This document shows positions 35,704-44,373 of a DNA stretch of 64,000 bases, piece after piece. Below the pieces are notes generated by a model. It searched no databases. It was not told where the DNA came from and saw nothing but the letters and a program-made list of their open reading frames with translations. Origin of the DNA: Prosthecobacter dejongeii (GTDB lineage Bacteria > Verrucomicrobiota > Verrucomicrobiia > Verrucomicrobiales > Verrucomicrobiaceae); assembly GCF_014203045.1 (NCBI RefSeq), contig NZ_JACHIF010000005.1:124001-188000 (forward strand), written 5' to 3'. The translations under genes and the position numbers were made by a program. The first letter of the stretch is position 1. Each line of letters opens with the position of its first letter.

Positions 35704-36564
35704 ATGTCCCTCCCCGCCTCCATTTCCCTCAGCGAAGCCCTGCCTGGTTATCCCATCTTCACGGTGAATCACCCCACCTGCACGGCGCGGATCGCGCTGA
35801 ATGGGGCGCATGTCATGGAGTGGACCCCCACGGGGCATTCCCCCGTTTTATACCTCAGCCCAGACGCAGTTTTGGAGCCGGGCAAACCTATCCGTGGGGG
35901 CATCCCCGTGTGCTGGCCGTGGTTCAATGCGCATCCCACCGATGAGGCGAAACCCATGCATGGCTTTGCCCGCAATCGTCCTTGGACCTTGATCGAGGCC
36001 AGTGAGTCGGACAGTGGTGTGAAAATGGCCTTTGTGCTGTGCAGCGATGCGGCGACGAGAGAACTCTGGCCGCATGAATTTGAGGCGCATCTCACCGTTC
36101 TGCTCGGCAGCACTCTGGAGGTCTCTTTGCAAACCATCAATAAAGGCAGCAGTGAGTTTTCCATCGCCGAGGCCCTGCACACTTACTTGACCGTGGGTGA
36201 CATCACGCAAGTCACCGTGAAGGGATTGGCGGAGACACCTTACCTGGACACCGTGGGCGCGCGCGCCATGCGTCATCAAACGGGAGACATCACCTTTGAT
36301 CAGGAAGTGGATCGCCAATACGTCAGCCTGGCCACCGTGACGGTGGAAGACCCCGCGCTCCGCCGCAGCCTCACCATTGAAAAAAGCGGCAGTGCTACCA
36401 CGGTTGTGTGGAATCCCTGGATCGAGAAATCCAAGCGTCTTGCAGATCTGCCGGATGAGGCTTACCCGCACTTCCTGTGTGTGGAGGCGGCCAATGCGGG
36501 CGATGCAACAGTGACCGTGGCGCCTGGTGAAGCGCATGTCATCCAGACCACCATCCGTCTGTAA
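35704..36564 (+). CDS. D-hexose-6-phosphate mutarotase (YeaD-like)
   Basis: 286 residues of the galactose-mutarotase fold. It interconverts the anomers of glucose-6-phosphate in the cytoplasm. Seen: ARIALNGAHVMEWTPTGHSPVLYLSPDA, KPIRGGIPVCWPWF, MHGFARNRPW (catalytic His) and SIAEALHTYLTVGDI (second His), with a conserved Glu near VWNPWIEKSKRLADLP. It starts 12 bp after the MTA phosphorylase gene. The name YeaD is by resemblance. Confidence 0.92.
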   Translation: MSLPASISLSEALPGYPIFTVNHPTCTARIALNGAHVMEWTPTGHSPVLYLSPDAVLEPGKPIRGGIPVCWPWFNAHPTDEAKPMHGFARNRPWTLIEASESDSGVKMAFVLCSDAATRELWPHEFEAHLTVLLGSTLEVSLQTINKGSSEFSIAEALHTYLTVGDITQVTVKGLAETPYLDTVGARAMRHQTGDITFDQEVDRQYVSLATVTVEDPALRRSLTIEKSGSATTVVWNPWIEKSKRLADLPDEAYPHFLCVEAANAGDATVTVAPGEAHVIQTTIRL

Positions 36565-36657
36565 CTGAATACTGCGCCTTTCGTTGCATCAGGCTGTTTC
36601 TGCGGTGTGGATCGCGGTGGCATTCTTCTGGCACCGTGTCATTCTCCGCGCTCCCTT

Positions 36658-37143
36658 ATGACCCCCGACTGGACCCACTGGCAACCCGGCATCCGTGCCA
36701 CCCTCATGTTCATTGTGGACGAAGCTCAGGAGCGGGTGCTGCTCATCCGCAAAAAACGCGGTTTGGGCGCAGGTAAAATCAATGGCCCCGGTGGCAAGAT
36801 GGACCCCGGCGAAACTTCGGCCGAGTGCGCCATCCGCGAGACTCAAGAAGAACTGGGAGTCACGGCGCTGAATCCCGTGAAGCACGGCGAGCTGTGGTTC
36901 CAGTTTGTGGATGGCCTCGCCCTGCATGTGGATGTTTTCCGTGCCACGGAGTGGGAAGGGGAAGCCTATGAAACGCCAGAGGCCATCCCGCTGTGGACCT
37001 CGCTCAAGGCCCTGCCCTTTGACGAAATGTGGGCCGATGACCGCTTTTGGTTAGCCGAACTCCTCATCGAAAAGAAGCACTTCATCGGGCGCTTTCTCTT
37101 CGATGATGACCAGATGCTGACGAACGAGATTCAGTGGCCATGA
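36658..37143 (+). CDS. NUDIX hydrolase, 8-oxo-dGTP diphosphatase-like
   Basis: 161 residues from the ATG at 36658 (MTPDWTHWQPGIRATLMF). The NUDIX box is complete: GGKMDPGETSAECAIRETQEELGV, with the metal-binding REXXEE core (RETQEE). The N-terminal RVLLIRKKRGLGAGKINGPGGK and C-terminal WADDRFWL...FDDDQM resemble the MTH1 group that clears oxidised purine nucleotides. The precise nucleotide is not certain. Single gene. Confidence 0.9.
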   Translation: MTPDWTHWQPGIRATLMFIVDEAQERVLLIRKKRGLGAGKINGPGGKMDPGETSAECAIRETQEELGVTALNPVKHGELWFQFVDGLALHVDVFRATEWEGEAYETPEAIPLWTSLKALPFDEMWADDRFWLAELLIEKKHFIGRFLFDDDQMLTNEIQWP

Positions 37144-37308
37144 AGCCTTTGAACGATTACCAAAAATCTGTTCCGGAAAGTGACAAGAGGGCGGGACGAT
37201 TGACGGTCACCGCAAGTGGGACTTGGCTGTGATCATCAAGATAGCAGCCTGCGCTCTTGCCTTGCGACTCATTCCACCGCGCCCGCCTTTTAATCGGGGA
37301 GATTCAGT

Positions 37309-37563
37309 CTAGGACTTCGCTGGCGGGCTGGCTGAAGAGCCGCCAGAGTCTTGCTTCGCGGCAGCTTTGTAGGAATCGCTGCGGTAGTCGGTGATGTAAA
37401 AGCCGCTGCCTTTGAAAATGAGGCCGGAGCCCAGACCGATCTTACGCTTCACCGGTCCGGCACAGGCTTCCACCGGGCAGTCGGTCAGGTGCGGGTCTTT
37501 CATGGACTGGCGTGCTTCGAACTGGTGGCCGCAGGTCTGGCATTCGTAGTCGTAGGTGGGCAT
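37309..37563 (-). CDS. FmdB-family putative regulatory zinc-ribbon protein
   Basis: 84 residues. It begins MPTYDYECQTCGHQFEARQ with a first CxxC, followed by CPVEACAGPVKRKIG with a second pair of Cys, then the family-typical FKGSGFYITDYRSDSYK. The C-terminus is Ser/Ala-rich. FmdB-type ribbons are near-universal small proteins of uncertain function. The gene lies alone, divergent from yceH. The intergenic stretch 37144-37308 shows no feature. Confidence 0.88.
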   Translation of the reverse strand: MPTYDYECQTCGHQFEARQSMKDPHLTDCPVEACAGPVKRKIGLGSGLIFKGSGFYITDYRSDSYKAAAKQDSGGSSASPPAKS

Positions 37564-37699
37564 AGCTTAAACGGGTGGGTTTTAAAGAAACGGGGAACCG
37601 GATGTATGCGGGATACGCCGCTGCCGTGCAAAGGGAAATTGTTCTCACGCGTCCGCAGCCTTGCAGCCGGGCGCATTGCGCTGCACCTTTTAGACTCGC

Positions 37700-38380
37700 A
37701 TGGAAGACTCTGAAACAGCCCCCGCTCCGCAACTTTCCGCCCTTGAGGCCCGCATCATCGGCTGCCTCATCGAAAAAGAAATCACCCTGCCAGACTACTA
37801 TCCGCTGACGCTGAATGCGCTGGTTTCTGCCTGCAATCAGTCCACCAATCGTGATCCCGTGATGAGCGTGGACGAGGGCACGGTGCAGCGTGCGCTGGAG
37901 GCGCTGAAAATGCGCGGGTGGGTCTTCCAAGTCACGGTGGCTGGTGCCCGCGTGCAGAAGTTCCGCCACAACATCAAAGGTAAACTGCCGCGCCTAGAAA
38001 AGCCCGGCATTTCCCTGCTGGCCGTGCTTCTGCTGCGCGGCGCACAGACGGTGGGAGAGCTGCGCCAGCGTACCGAGCGCCTGCAGACCTTCCCGGATCT
38101 GGAAAGTGTGGAGGTGGAGCTGACCGGCCTCATCAGCTACCCCGAAGGTCCTGTGGTGGCCTGTTTGCCTGCGGGCCCAGGACGGCGCGTGGCACTTTAT
38201 GCTCAACTTTTGACCGGTGAGCCGAGTGGTCTCGCCCCTCAGACTGAGATCATCGTGGCCCCGGTGATAACGCCAGAACGCGCCGAAGATCAGGAATGGA
38301 AACAGCGCATGGAACTCGAGATCGAGTTCCTCAAGGCGCAGTTAGCCCGGCTAAAGGCGAACTTAGGGATTGATGAATGA
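37700..38380 (+). CDS. yceH: YceH/DUF480 family protein
   Basis: 226 residues with the two winged-helix domains of DUF480. The N-terminal domain has LSALEARIIGCLIEKEITLPDYYPLTLNALVSACNQSTNRDPVM and TVQRALEALKMRGWV. The second has KPGISLLAVLLLRGAQTVGELRQRTERL. A coiled-coil tail (WKQRMELEIEFLKAQLARLKANL) closes it. The role is unknown although the family is widespread. Divergent from the FmdB-type gene. Confidence 0.92.
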   Translation: MEDSETAPAPQLSALEARIIGCLIEKEITLPDYYPLTLNALVSACNQSTNRDPVMSVDEGTVQRALEALKMRGWVFQVTVAGARVQKFRHNIKGKLPRLEKPGISLLAVLLLRGAQTVGELRQRTERLQTFPDLESVEVELTGLISYPEGPVVACLPAGPGRRVALYAQLLTGEPSGLAPQTEIIVAPVITPERAEDQEWKQRMELEIEFLKAQLARLKANLGIDE

Positions 38381-38446
38381 GGTCCATCCCCTTGTTGACT
38401 GCCCGTAGGCAGAGAGCATTCTAGCACTGCTTCCGTGCACCCTTCT

Positions 38447-39979
38447 ATGATTGCCTCTCGTATCTCAGGATCTTTCTTCCTGTCTCTCTGTACCGCCGTC
38501 TGTTTTACCACTCAAGCGGCAGACCTGACTCTGACAGATGTGACGGATTTTGAGTCGCTGCAAAAGCTGGCGGCGCAGGTGGCGCTGAAGCCTTACCAGG
38601 CCCCCTCGCAGCAACTCGACCCGTTTTTTGAAGGCCTCAAATATGACGGGCATCGTCAGATCCGTTTCCTGGAGGACAAAGCTCTCTACGGCGAAAACAA
38701 GGAGCTCTACCGCGTGCAGTTTTTCCATCCGGGGTGGATGTTCAAAAAGCCCGTGGGTTTCTTCAATGTGGATGGCGTCACCACCACGCCTGTTCCTTTT
38801 GATCAGAGCCTGTTTGATTACGGCAATCTGAAGCTGCCCGAAGGCTTCAAGAAACCTGAGGGCTACTCCGGCTTCCGTGTCCTGGCCCCGCATTCGCTGC
38901 TGGATAAGCGTTTTGAGTTCATGGTCTTCATGGGCGCGAGTTATTACCGTGCCGTTACTACAGAGCTAGGCTACGGCATCAGCGCCCGTGGTGTGGCGGT
39001 CAATACCATCGGTGGCAAGCCTGAAGAGTTCCCCGATTTCACGCATTTCTGGTTCCAGCAGCCGAAGCCAGGGCAGAAATACTTCCGTGTTCTGGCCCTC
39101 CTCAATGGCCCGAGCATTGCTGGGGCTTACCAGTTCGATGTTTCCCCCGGCAAGACGACGGACATGCTGGTGAAGGCTACTTTGTTCCTCCGCCAGCCGG
39201 TCGAAATGCTCGGCATCGCGCCGTTTTCAAGCATGTTTTGGTTTGGCGAGAATAGCCACCCGAAGCCCTACGACTTCCGCCCGGAAGTGCATGATAGCGA
39301 CGGCCTCCAGATCGAGGTCGAAGGTGGTCCCTCCATCTGGCGCCCCTTGGATGTCAGCCGTGACCTGCGCCTGAGCGTCTTTGAGATGGATAAGTTGAAG
39401 GGGTTCGGCCTCGGGGAGCGTGACCGTGATTTCAACAACTTCCAGGACCTGGAAGCCATGTATCACCGCCGCCCCGCCGTGTGGGTGGAGCCGATCAAAG
39501 GCTTTAACAAAGGTGCCGTCGTCCTCGTGGAACTTTCCACCGGCGAAGAGACCTGGGATAACATCGTGGCCATGTGGCGCCCGTCTGAGCTGCCTAAAAC
39601 CCCCACAGAGCCGCTCAATTTCGAATACCGTCTGGCCTGGCTGGAGGAGCAACTCCCCGGCCTGCTCTGCAAGGTCACGAATACCCGCCGGGGTTTCGTC
39701 ATGAAGACGGACGATCACGAGTACGTGGTGGATTTCACCAAAGGCGGCGTCAAACTGGACAAGCCTGCGGATTGGGTGCCGGAGTTGGACGTGGTGGTGA
39801 GCAACGGCGAGGCCAAAGTCCTGGACAAGCGTGTCATGTTCAACCGCGAGACCGGCGGCTGGCGCGCCTTTTTCAAACTGGATGTGCCAGACACCACCAA
39901 CCTTCTGGAGATGATGTGCGAAATGAAGGATGGAGAAAAGGTGATTTCTGAACGCTGGATGTATCAGTGGCGTCGTTAG
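38447..39979 (+). CDS. opgG: Periplasmic glucan biosynthesis protein OpgG/MdoG family
   Basis: 510 residues from the ATG at 38447; a GTG at 38435 is possible. A signal peptide (about 1-24, SFFLSLCTAVCFTTQAA) leads to the periplasm. The domain covers the whole mature protein, with YDGHRQIRFLEDKALYG, FQVQFFHPG-like LYRVQFFHPGWMF, GFRVLAPH, MGASYYRAV, SPGKTTDMLVKATLFLRQPVEMLGIAPFSSMFWFGENS and ERDRDFNNFQDLEAMYHRRPAVWVEP. OpgG works with the glucosyltransferase OpgH on osmoregulated periplasmic glucans, but no opgH-like gene lies in the window. Confidence 0.93.
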   Translation: MIASRISGSFFLSLCTAVCFTTQAADLTLTDVTDFESLQKLAAQVALKPYQAPSQQLDPFFEGLKYDGHRQIRFLEDKALYGENKELYRVQFFHPGWMFKKPVGFFNVDGVTTTPVPFDQSLFDYGNLKLPEGFKKPEGYSGFRVLAPHSLLDKRFEFMVFMGASYYRAVTTELGYGISARGVAVNTIGGKPEEFPDFTHFWFQQPKPGQKYFRVLALLNGPSIAGAYQFDVSPGKTTDMLVKATLFLRQPVEMLGIAPFSSMFWFGENSHPKPYDFRPEVHDSDGLQIEVEGGPSIWRPLDVSRDLRLSVFEMDKLKGFGLGERDRDFNNFQDLEAMYHRRPAVWVEPIKGFNKGAVVLVELSTGEETWDNIVAMWRPSELPKTPTEPLNFEYRLAWLEEQLPGLLCKVTNTRRGFVMKTDDHEYVVDFTKGGVKLDKPADWVPELDVVVSNGEAKVLDKRVMFNRETGGWRAFFKLDVPDTTNLLEMMCEMKDGEKVISERWMYQWRR

Positions 39980-40073
39980 ACCGCCGTTGATCGTTAAGGG
40001 ATTGAGAAGGATTTGTCTTGTCAGTCCTAAATGTTTTTGGTTTTAGTTCAGATCCTGCTTTCTCCACAAACTC

Positions 40074-40298
40074 ATGCGCGCGGTTTTTTATTGGCTGTTT
40101 TCGATTGCCCTGGCTGGCTTGGCCGCCCGGGCATCTGAACATTCAGACAAAGCCAGCCAACTGCTCTGGGATTCCTCTGTGGCAGCCGATGCGCTGCCTG
40201 TGCCGGAGCCTTCCCGCGCCATTTTGCTGAGCTTCGGCATCATGGCCATCGCCTTCACCTATCGGCAGGCTTGGCTCAACTGGAAGCGGAAGGACTGA
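40074..40298 (+). CDS. PEP-CTERM-tailed miniprotein
   Basis: 74 residues. A signal peptide (1-20, MRAVFYWLFSIALAGLAARA) is followed by about 22 residues. Then comes a PEP-CTERM tail: VPEPSRA (43-49), a hydrophobic stretch ILLSFGIMAIAFTY and a basic end WLNWKRKD. The mature spacer between signal and tail is so short that little beyond the sorting tail would be left. The tail marks it as a candidate substrate of an exosortase. A hairpin follows the stop. Confidence 0.65.
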   Translation: MRAVFYWLFSIALAGLAARASEHSDKASQLLWDSSVAADALPVPEPSRAILLSFGIMAIAFTYRQAWLNWKRKD

Positions 40299-40329
40299 TG
40301 CTGGAGCTTCCCAGCTCTACCACAGCATC
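40297..40329. terminator. Nested hairpin between convergent genes
   Basis: Outer arms GATGCTG (40297-40303) and CAGCATC (40323-40329), and inner arms GAGCT / AGCTC. It overlaps both stop codons, that of the PEP-CTERM miniprotein and that of the DUF3313 gene, so it may serve as a bidirectional terminator. Confidence 0.45.
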
Positions 40330-41090
40330 AAAGTAAATGGGGAGCTGTCCTTTACCCGACCACCAGCGGGTGTGCGGGTGATCTGCTCAAACTGGGCCGC
40401 CCATTCGCGGACGGTTTTCCGTGAGGCACTGTAGGCATTGTAATCATGCACGGAGAGGATGAGGGCGGAGCGGTTGTGTTCCGCATCCGCAAACTCATAC
40501 AGGCTTTCCTTTTGCTCCGGGTCCCACACGCGGCCTTCGATGGCGATGCTGCCTTTGAGGGGTCTTCCCACGATGGACTCGGCTCCAGGGACGGCCAGAA
40601 GGTTGATGGCGCGGCGGGTCAGCCCGGCGGCGATGGAGTTCGGATTGAATTCCACCAGCGCCAGTTCCAGCGTCACGCTGTCTTTCTGCGGAGTCTCGAC
40701 GATTTCATACCGGGGAGTTTTGGAGTTGCGGAATGCTTGGGTGAATTGATCCCGGATGTAGGTGGCTAACTTTTTCGCCTCTTTCTGGCGGGATTTTTCC
40801 CGCACTTCCACACGCGACATCGGCTTGGTCATGGGGCGCAGGTAGTCCAGGCTTACGGGCGCGATGTACAGGGTCTTCTTGGTTTCCGCCTTGGCCCAGA
40901 CTTCTTTGGAGTCATTCCGCCACACCCGTAGAAAAGGGTCGTGGTCCGCCTTCGTCTTTTTCAAATCTGCCGCGTGGGGAAGAAACGCGGAGGGCTTGGC
41001 TGCTCCCGCTTTGGCCAGGCGTTCTAGGGAACTGCAAGCAGGGAGGCTGAGCAGGAAGAGCAGAGAAAAACAAAGACGGGCGGCAATCAT
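40317..41090 (-). CDS. DUF3313 family lipoprotein
   Basis: 257 residues with a lipoprotein signal: MIAARLCFSLLFLLSLPACSS, lipidated Cys at about 19. The mature region contains LRVWRNDSKEVWAKAETKKTLYIAPVSLDYLRPM, YIRDQFTQAFRNSKTPRYEIVETPQKDSVTLELALVEFNPN and IAIEGRVWDPEQKESLYEFAD, matching DUF3313 outer-membrane-associated proteins of unknown role. Divergent from the ggt gene by 50 bp. Confidence 0.8.
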   Translation of the reverse strand: MIAARLCFSLLFLLSLPACSSLERLAKAGAAKPSAFLPHAADLKKTKADHDPFLRVWRNDSKEVWAKAETKKTLYIAPVSLDYLRPMTKPMSRVEVREKSRQKEAKKLATYIRDQFTQAFRNSKTPRYEIVETPQKDSVTLELALVEFNPNSIAAGLTRRAINLLAVPGAESIVGRPLKGSIAIEGRVWDPEQKESLYEFADAEHNRSALILSVHDYNAYSASRKTVREWAAQFEQITRTPAGGRVKDSSPFTLMLW

Positions 41091-41140
41091 TTCACGAGGG
41101 ACGATGGACGAGCGAACACAGAATCGCTACGATTAGACTC

Positions 41141-42811
41141 ATGAAACTGCTGTTTTGTTCCTTTTTTGTCGGACTGGGCGTGATTTCCGCCGCAGCTCAG
41201 GAGACGGGTTTTGCCAAATTTGCCGCTGCCACGGTGCATCCCCTCGCCACGGATGCCGCCACTGCCGCCTACGCACGCGGGGGCAATGCTGTGGATGCAG
41301 CCATCGCCGCAGCACTCACCCTCGGTGTGGTGGACGGGCATAATTCCGGCATCGGCGGTGGCTGTTTCATCGTCATCCGTGCGGCCGATGGAACCTTAAC
41401 AGCGATTGATGGCCGCGAAATGGCCCCTGCCAAGGCGCACCGTGACATGTACCTCAAAGAGGGAAAAGTGGACGATGAGGCGAGCAAGACGGGCGCTTTA
41501 GCCTCTGGCATTCCGGGGGCATTACGCGCTTATGACCTGGCGCTGAAAAAACACGGTCAACTCACCCTGGCAGATCTCCTTCGTCCAGCGGCGGATCTTG
41601 CGGAAAAGGGCTTCCCTATAGATGCCGTGTATGCCCGAAAACTGGCGGCCACGGCGAAAAAACTGCGCCTCTTCCCTGCCTCAGCCGCCATTTTTCTCAA
41701 GGCCGATGGCACGCCGCTGAAGGAGGGAGATTTACTGGTGCAGAAGGACCTCGCTCAAACCTATCGGGCGGTAGCAGACCACGGATTGACTTGGTTTTAC
41801 GGGGGAGAGTTTGCCCAACAAACCGCCACCTGGATGGCTGAAAATGGCGGCATCATCTCAGCGGCGGACTTTGCCAATTACCGGGCTCTGGAGCGTGAGC
41901 CCATCCGTTCCACCTACCGTGGTTATGAATTGGTCTGCATGCCACCCCCCAGCAGCGGCGGGGTGCATGTGGCGCAGATTCTCAATGTGCTGGAACATTT
42001 CCCTCTTCGCCATTTCCGCGCCAGCAGCCGCATCCATGTGGTGACGGAGGCGATGAAGCTGGCCTTTGCAGATCGTGCCCATTGGTTGGGGGATCCTGAC
42101 TTTGCCTCTGTGCCGAAGGGGCTGGTAGATAAAACCTACGCGGCTGAGCTGGCTAAAAAAATAGACCTGGACCACGTGACCGCTGTGCCCGCTCACAACA
42201 CCCCGCCCCGGTGGGAAGGAGACATCTTTGGCAAGCACACCACGCACCTTTCCACGGCGGATGCTAAAGGGAACTGGGTGGCGCTGAACCAGACCATCAA
42301 TACGGCCTTTGGCAGCAAGGTGGTGGTCCCAGGCACAGGCGTGCTACTGAACGATGAAATGGATGATTTCGCCGTGCAGCCTGGGGTGCCGAATGCCTTC
42401 AAGCTCATCGGTGCGGAGGCCAATGCCATCGCTCCTGGCAAACGCCCTCTTTCCAGCATGAGCCCGACTCTGGTCTTCAAGGATGGTCAGCCTCTGCTCA
42501 CCGTGGGTGCTGCAGGCGGGCCGACGATCATCACCCAAACTCTGTTGCTCATCAGCCACGTCATTGACGACGGCCAAGGCCCGAATGCAGCCCTGGCAGA
42601 GCCGCGCTTTCACCATCAGTGGAATCCAGACACGTTGAAGATTGAAACCCAGTTCGGTGCAGGCACCCTTCGTCGAGTTCAGGCCCTCGGTCACACGCTG
42701 GATGAAACCAGCGCCTTCGGGGCCTGCCAAGCTGTGATGTGGGATGCCGAGCGGAAGCTCCTCGTTCCTGCGCATGACCCCCGCATTCCGGGCAAGGCCT
42801 CAGGCCTGTGA
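41141..42811 (+). CDS. ggt: Gamma-glutamyltransferase
   Basis: 556 residues with signal peptide (MKLLFCSFFVGLGVISAAAQ), exported to the periplasm. The precursor cleaves itself before the catalytic Thr of KHTTHLSTAD (about 367-376). Other conserved blocks are GGNAVDAAIAAALTLGVVDGHNSGIGGG, ASGIPGALRAYDLALK, PPPSSGGVHVAQILN, NDEMDDFAV and GKRPLSSMSPT (oxyanion region). It transfers or hydrolyses gamma-glutamyl groups, mainly of glutathione-like compounds. Single gene with the neighbouring sugar transferase in opposite orientation. Confidence 0.95.
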   Translation: MKLLFCSFFVGLGVISAAAQETGFAKFAAATVHPLATDAATAAYARGGNAVDAAIAAALTLGVVDGHNSGIGGGCFIVIRAADGTLTAIDGREMAPAKAHRDMYLKEGKVDDEASKTGALASGIPGALRAYDLALKKHGQLTLADLLRPAADLAEKGFPIDAVYARKLAATAKKLRLFPASAAIFLKADGTPLKEGDLLVQKDLAQTYRAVADHGLTWFYGGEFAQQTATWMAENGGIISAADFANYRALEREPIRSTYRGYELVCMPPPSSGGVHVAQILNVLEHFPLRHFRASSRIHVVTEAMKLAFADRAHWLGDPDFASVPKGLVDKTYAAELAKKIDLDHVTAVPAHNTPPRWEGDIFGKHTTHLSTADAKGNWVALNQTINTAFGSKVVVPGTGVLLNDEMDDFAVQPGVPNAFKLIGAEANAIAPGKRPLSSMSPTLVFKDGQPLLTVGAAGGPTIITQTLLLISHVIDDGQGPNAALAEPRFHHQWNPDTLKIETQFGAGTLRRVQALGHTLDETSAFGACQAVMWDAERKLLVPAHDPRIPGKASGL

Positions 42812-42844
42812 GGGGACTTTGGCCTGCCGGTCTCTGTCTTCGCC

Positions 42845-44308
42845 TTACGCCGCTGCGTCCACTGCATTGGTCGGGTTAGACATCACGGGGATGCTGGTGG
42901 TCCGGGAGGTGGGGGTGGCGAGGTAGCGCGGCTTTTGCGCCTCTTTCTTCATGCCGCCGATGAGGACCACACGAATGGTATCCAGCAGGATAAGAAGATC
43001 GAAAACGACCCCTGCGTGCTTCAGGTAGTAGAGGTCATACTCAAGCTTGCAGCGCGCATCGTCCGTGGTGGAACCGTAGGGATAGCTCACCTGTGCCCAG
43101 CCCGTCAAACCGGGATGGATCATGTGGCGCTCTTGATAAAAGGCTAACTCCTCAGCCAATTTCGAAACGAAAGCTGGCTGTTCGGGCCGTGGGCCCACGA
43201 AGGACATGTCCCCACGCAAGATGTTAAAAAGCTGGGGGATCTCATCAATGCGGTACTGACGCAGCAGCTTTCCGCCAGGGAACACCCGTGGATCTTTGGT
43301 GCCGCTGGACCACTGAGGACCATTGACTTCCGCATCCGTGCGCATGGAACGAAGCTTGAGGATTTTGAATTTTTTACCGAATCGGCCGATGCGCTCCTGA
43401 GTGAAAAACAGCGGACCATCCGGAGAGAAAATTTTCACGATGGCCATCCCGACCAGCAGGGGAGGCGAAAGCAAAAGCAGCAACGCCAGAGACGTCATCA
43501 CGTCGAAAGTCCTCTTCAGCTTACTGAAGTAAAAATCTCGGGGCGCACTTTCCGAGTGCATCAGCCATTCATTGGTCACCAAGTGCAGCGGGACGTATTG
43601 CAGGTATTCCTCACACAGGCTGATGAGCGGGCTGCAGGTGATGCCAGAGTAACGCAACTGCCGCAGCAAAGGCCGCGAGTACGGATCTCCTAAGCGCCAG
43701 TCGGCAAAAACGACTCGATCCACCTTATGACGTGAAATGATGGAGGTGGCATGTTTGAGGCGACCCAAAACATCCGATCCCCGGTCCGATTCCCGCACGG
43801 TGATGCGACCGACGATCTCGATGCCGCGAGGTTTCAGTTCCCGCAGGCACTGGTATTCTTCCAGCTCGCTTGGTGTCTCAGCCACGAAGGCCACACGCTC
43901 AGGAGCAAAACGGTGTTTATTAAACATCACCCAATGGTGAAGCATCAGTGAAGGATACGCGGTGCTAAGGCCTAAAAGCATGAAACCACGCCCCACCCGG
44001 GTGCCGAAGTCCACATAACCGACGAGAATGACGGCAAGAAAAGCACCCAGGAAGGCGATGCTAAAAAACAAACCGTGAACGAAAAAACGTGAGCGCCCTC
44101 GCGACTCCACCGAATACAGACCTAAAATGTAACTGGCGGTGATGAGGATGGCTGCGCCTGCTGAGATGGGAAACAAGTACTCATCCAGCTTCCAAAAAGT
44201 CTGGAAGCGGACGTAGTTTGCCACCAGGAAACTCAAAACGAAAAAGATGCCATCGCGGCCTGCGCGACGGGCGATGGACATCCAATGACTTGTGCCGGGA
44301 AGAAGCAT
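42845..44308 (-). CDS. Undecaprenyl-phosphate sugar phosphotransferase (PGPT, bacterial sugar transferase domain)
   Basis: 487 residues. Four N-terminal membrane segments (about 17-130), a Rossmann-like central domain (about 140-260), a fifth membrane segment in LKRTFDVMTSLALLLLLSPPLLVGMAIVKI, then the catalytic sugar-transferase domain with GPLFFTQERIGRFGKKFKILKLRSMRTD and IDEIPQLFNILRGDMSFVGPRPE (catalytic Asp-Glu pair and Arg). It starts exopolysaccharide repeat-unit assembly on undecaprenyl phosphate. Last gene of the minus-strand run that begins with the PEP-CTERM gene. Confidence 0.92.
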   Translation of the reverse strand: MLLPGTSHWMSIARRAGRDGIFFVLSFLVANYVRFQTFWKLDEYLFPISAGAAILITASYILGLYSVESRGRSRFFVHGLFFSIAFLGAFLAVILVGYVDFGTRVGRGFMLLGLSTAYPSLMLHHWVMFNKHRFAPERVAFVAETPSELEEYQCLRELKPRGIEIVGRITVRESDRGSDVLGRLKHATSIISRHKVDRVVFADWRLGDPYSRPLLRQLRYSGITCSPLISLCEEYLQYVPLHLVTNEWLMHSESAPRDFYFSKLKRTFDVMTSLALLLLLSPPLLVGMAIVKIFSPDGPLFFTQERIGRFGKKFKILKLRSMRTDAEVNGPQWSSGTKDPRVFPGGKLLRQYRIDEIPQLFNILRGDMSFVGPRPEQPAFVSKLAEELAFYQERHMIHPGLTGWAQVSYPYGSTTDDARCKLEYDLYYLKHAGVVFDLLILLDTIRVVLIGGMKKEAQKPRYLATPTSRTTSIPVMSNPTNAVDAAA

Positions 44309-44373
44309 GAACGGGAGAACTGCGTGTCGACAGAGGTCTTTTTACAGTGAGTGTAAATGTACTACCTGAAATA

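Noticed and set aside
40317-41090. Plus-strand frames inside the DUF3313 gene (107 and 96 codons)
   Set aside because: Shadows of a gene with a clear lipoprotein signal on the other strand.
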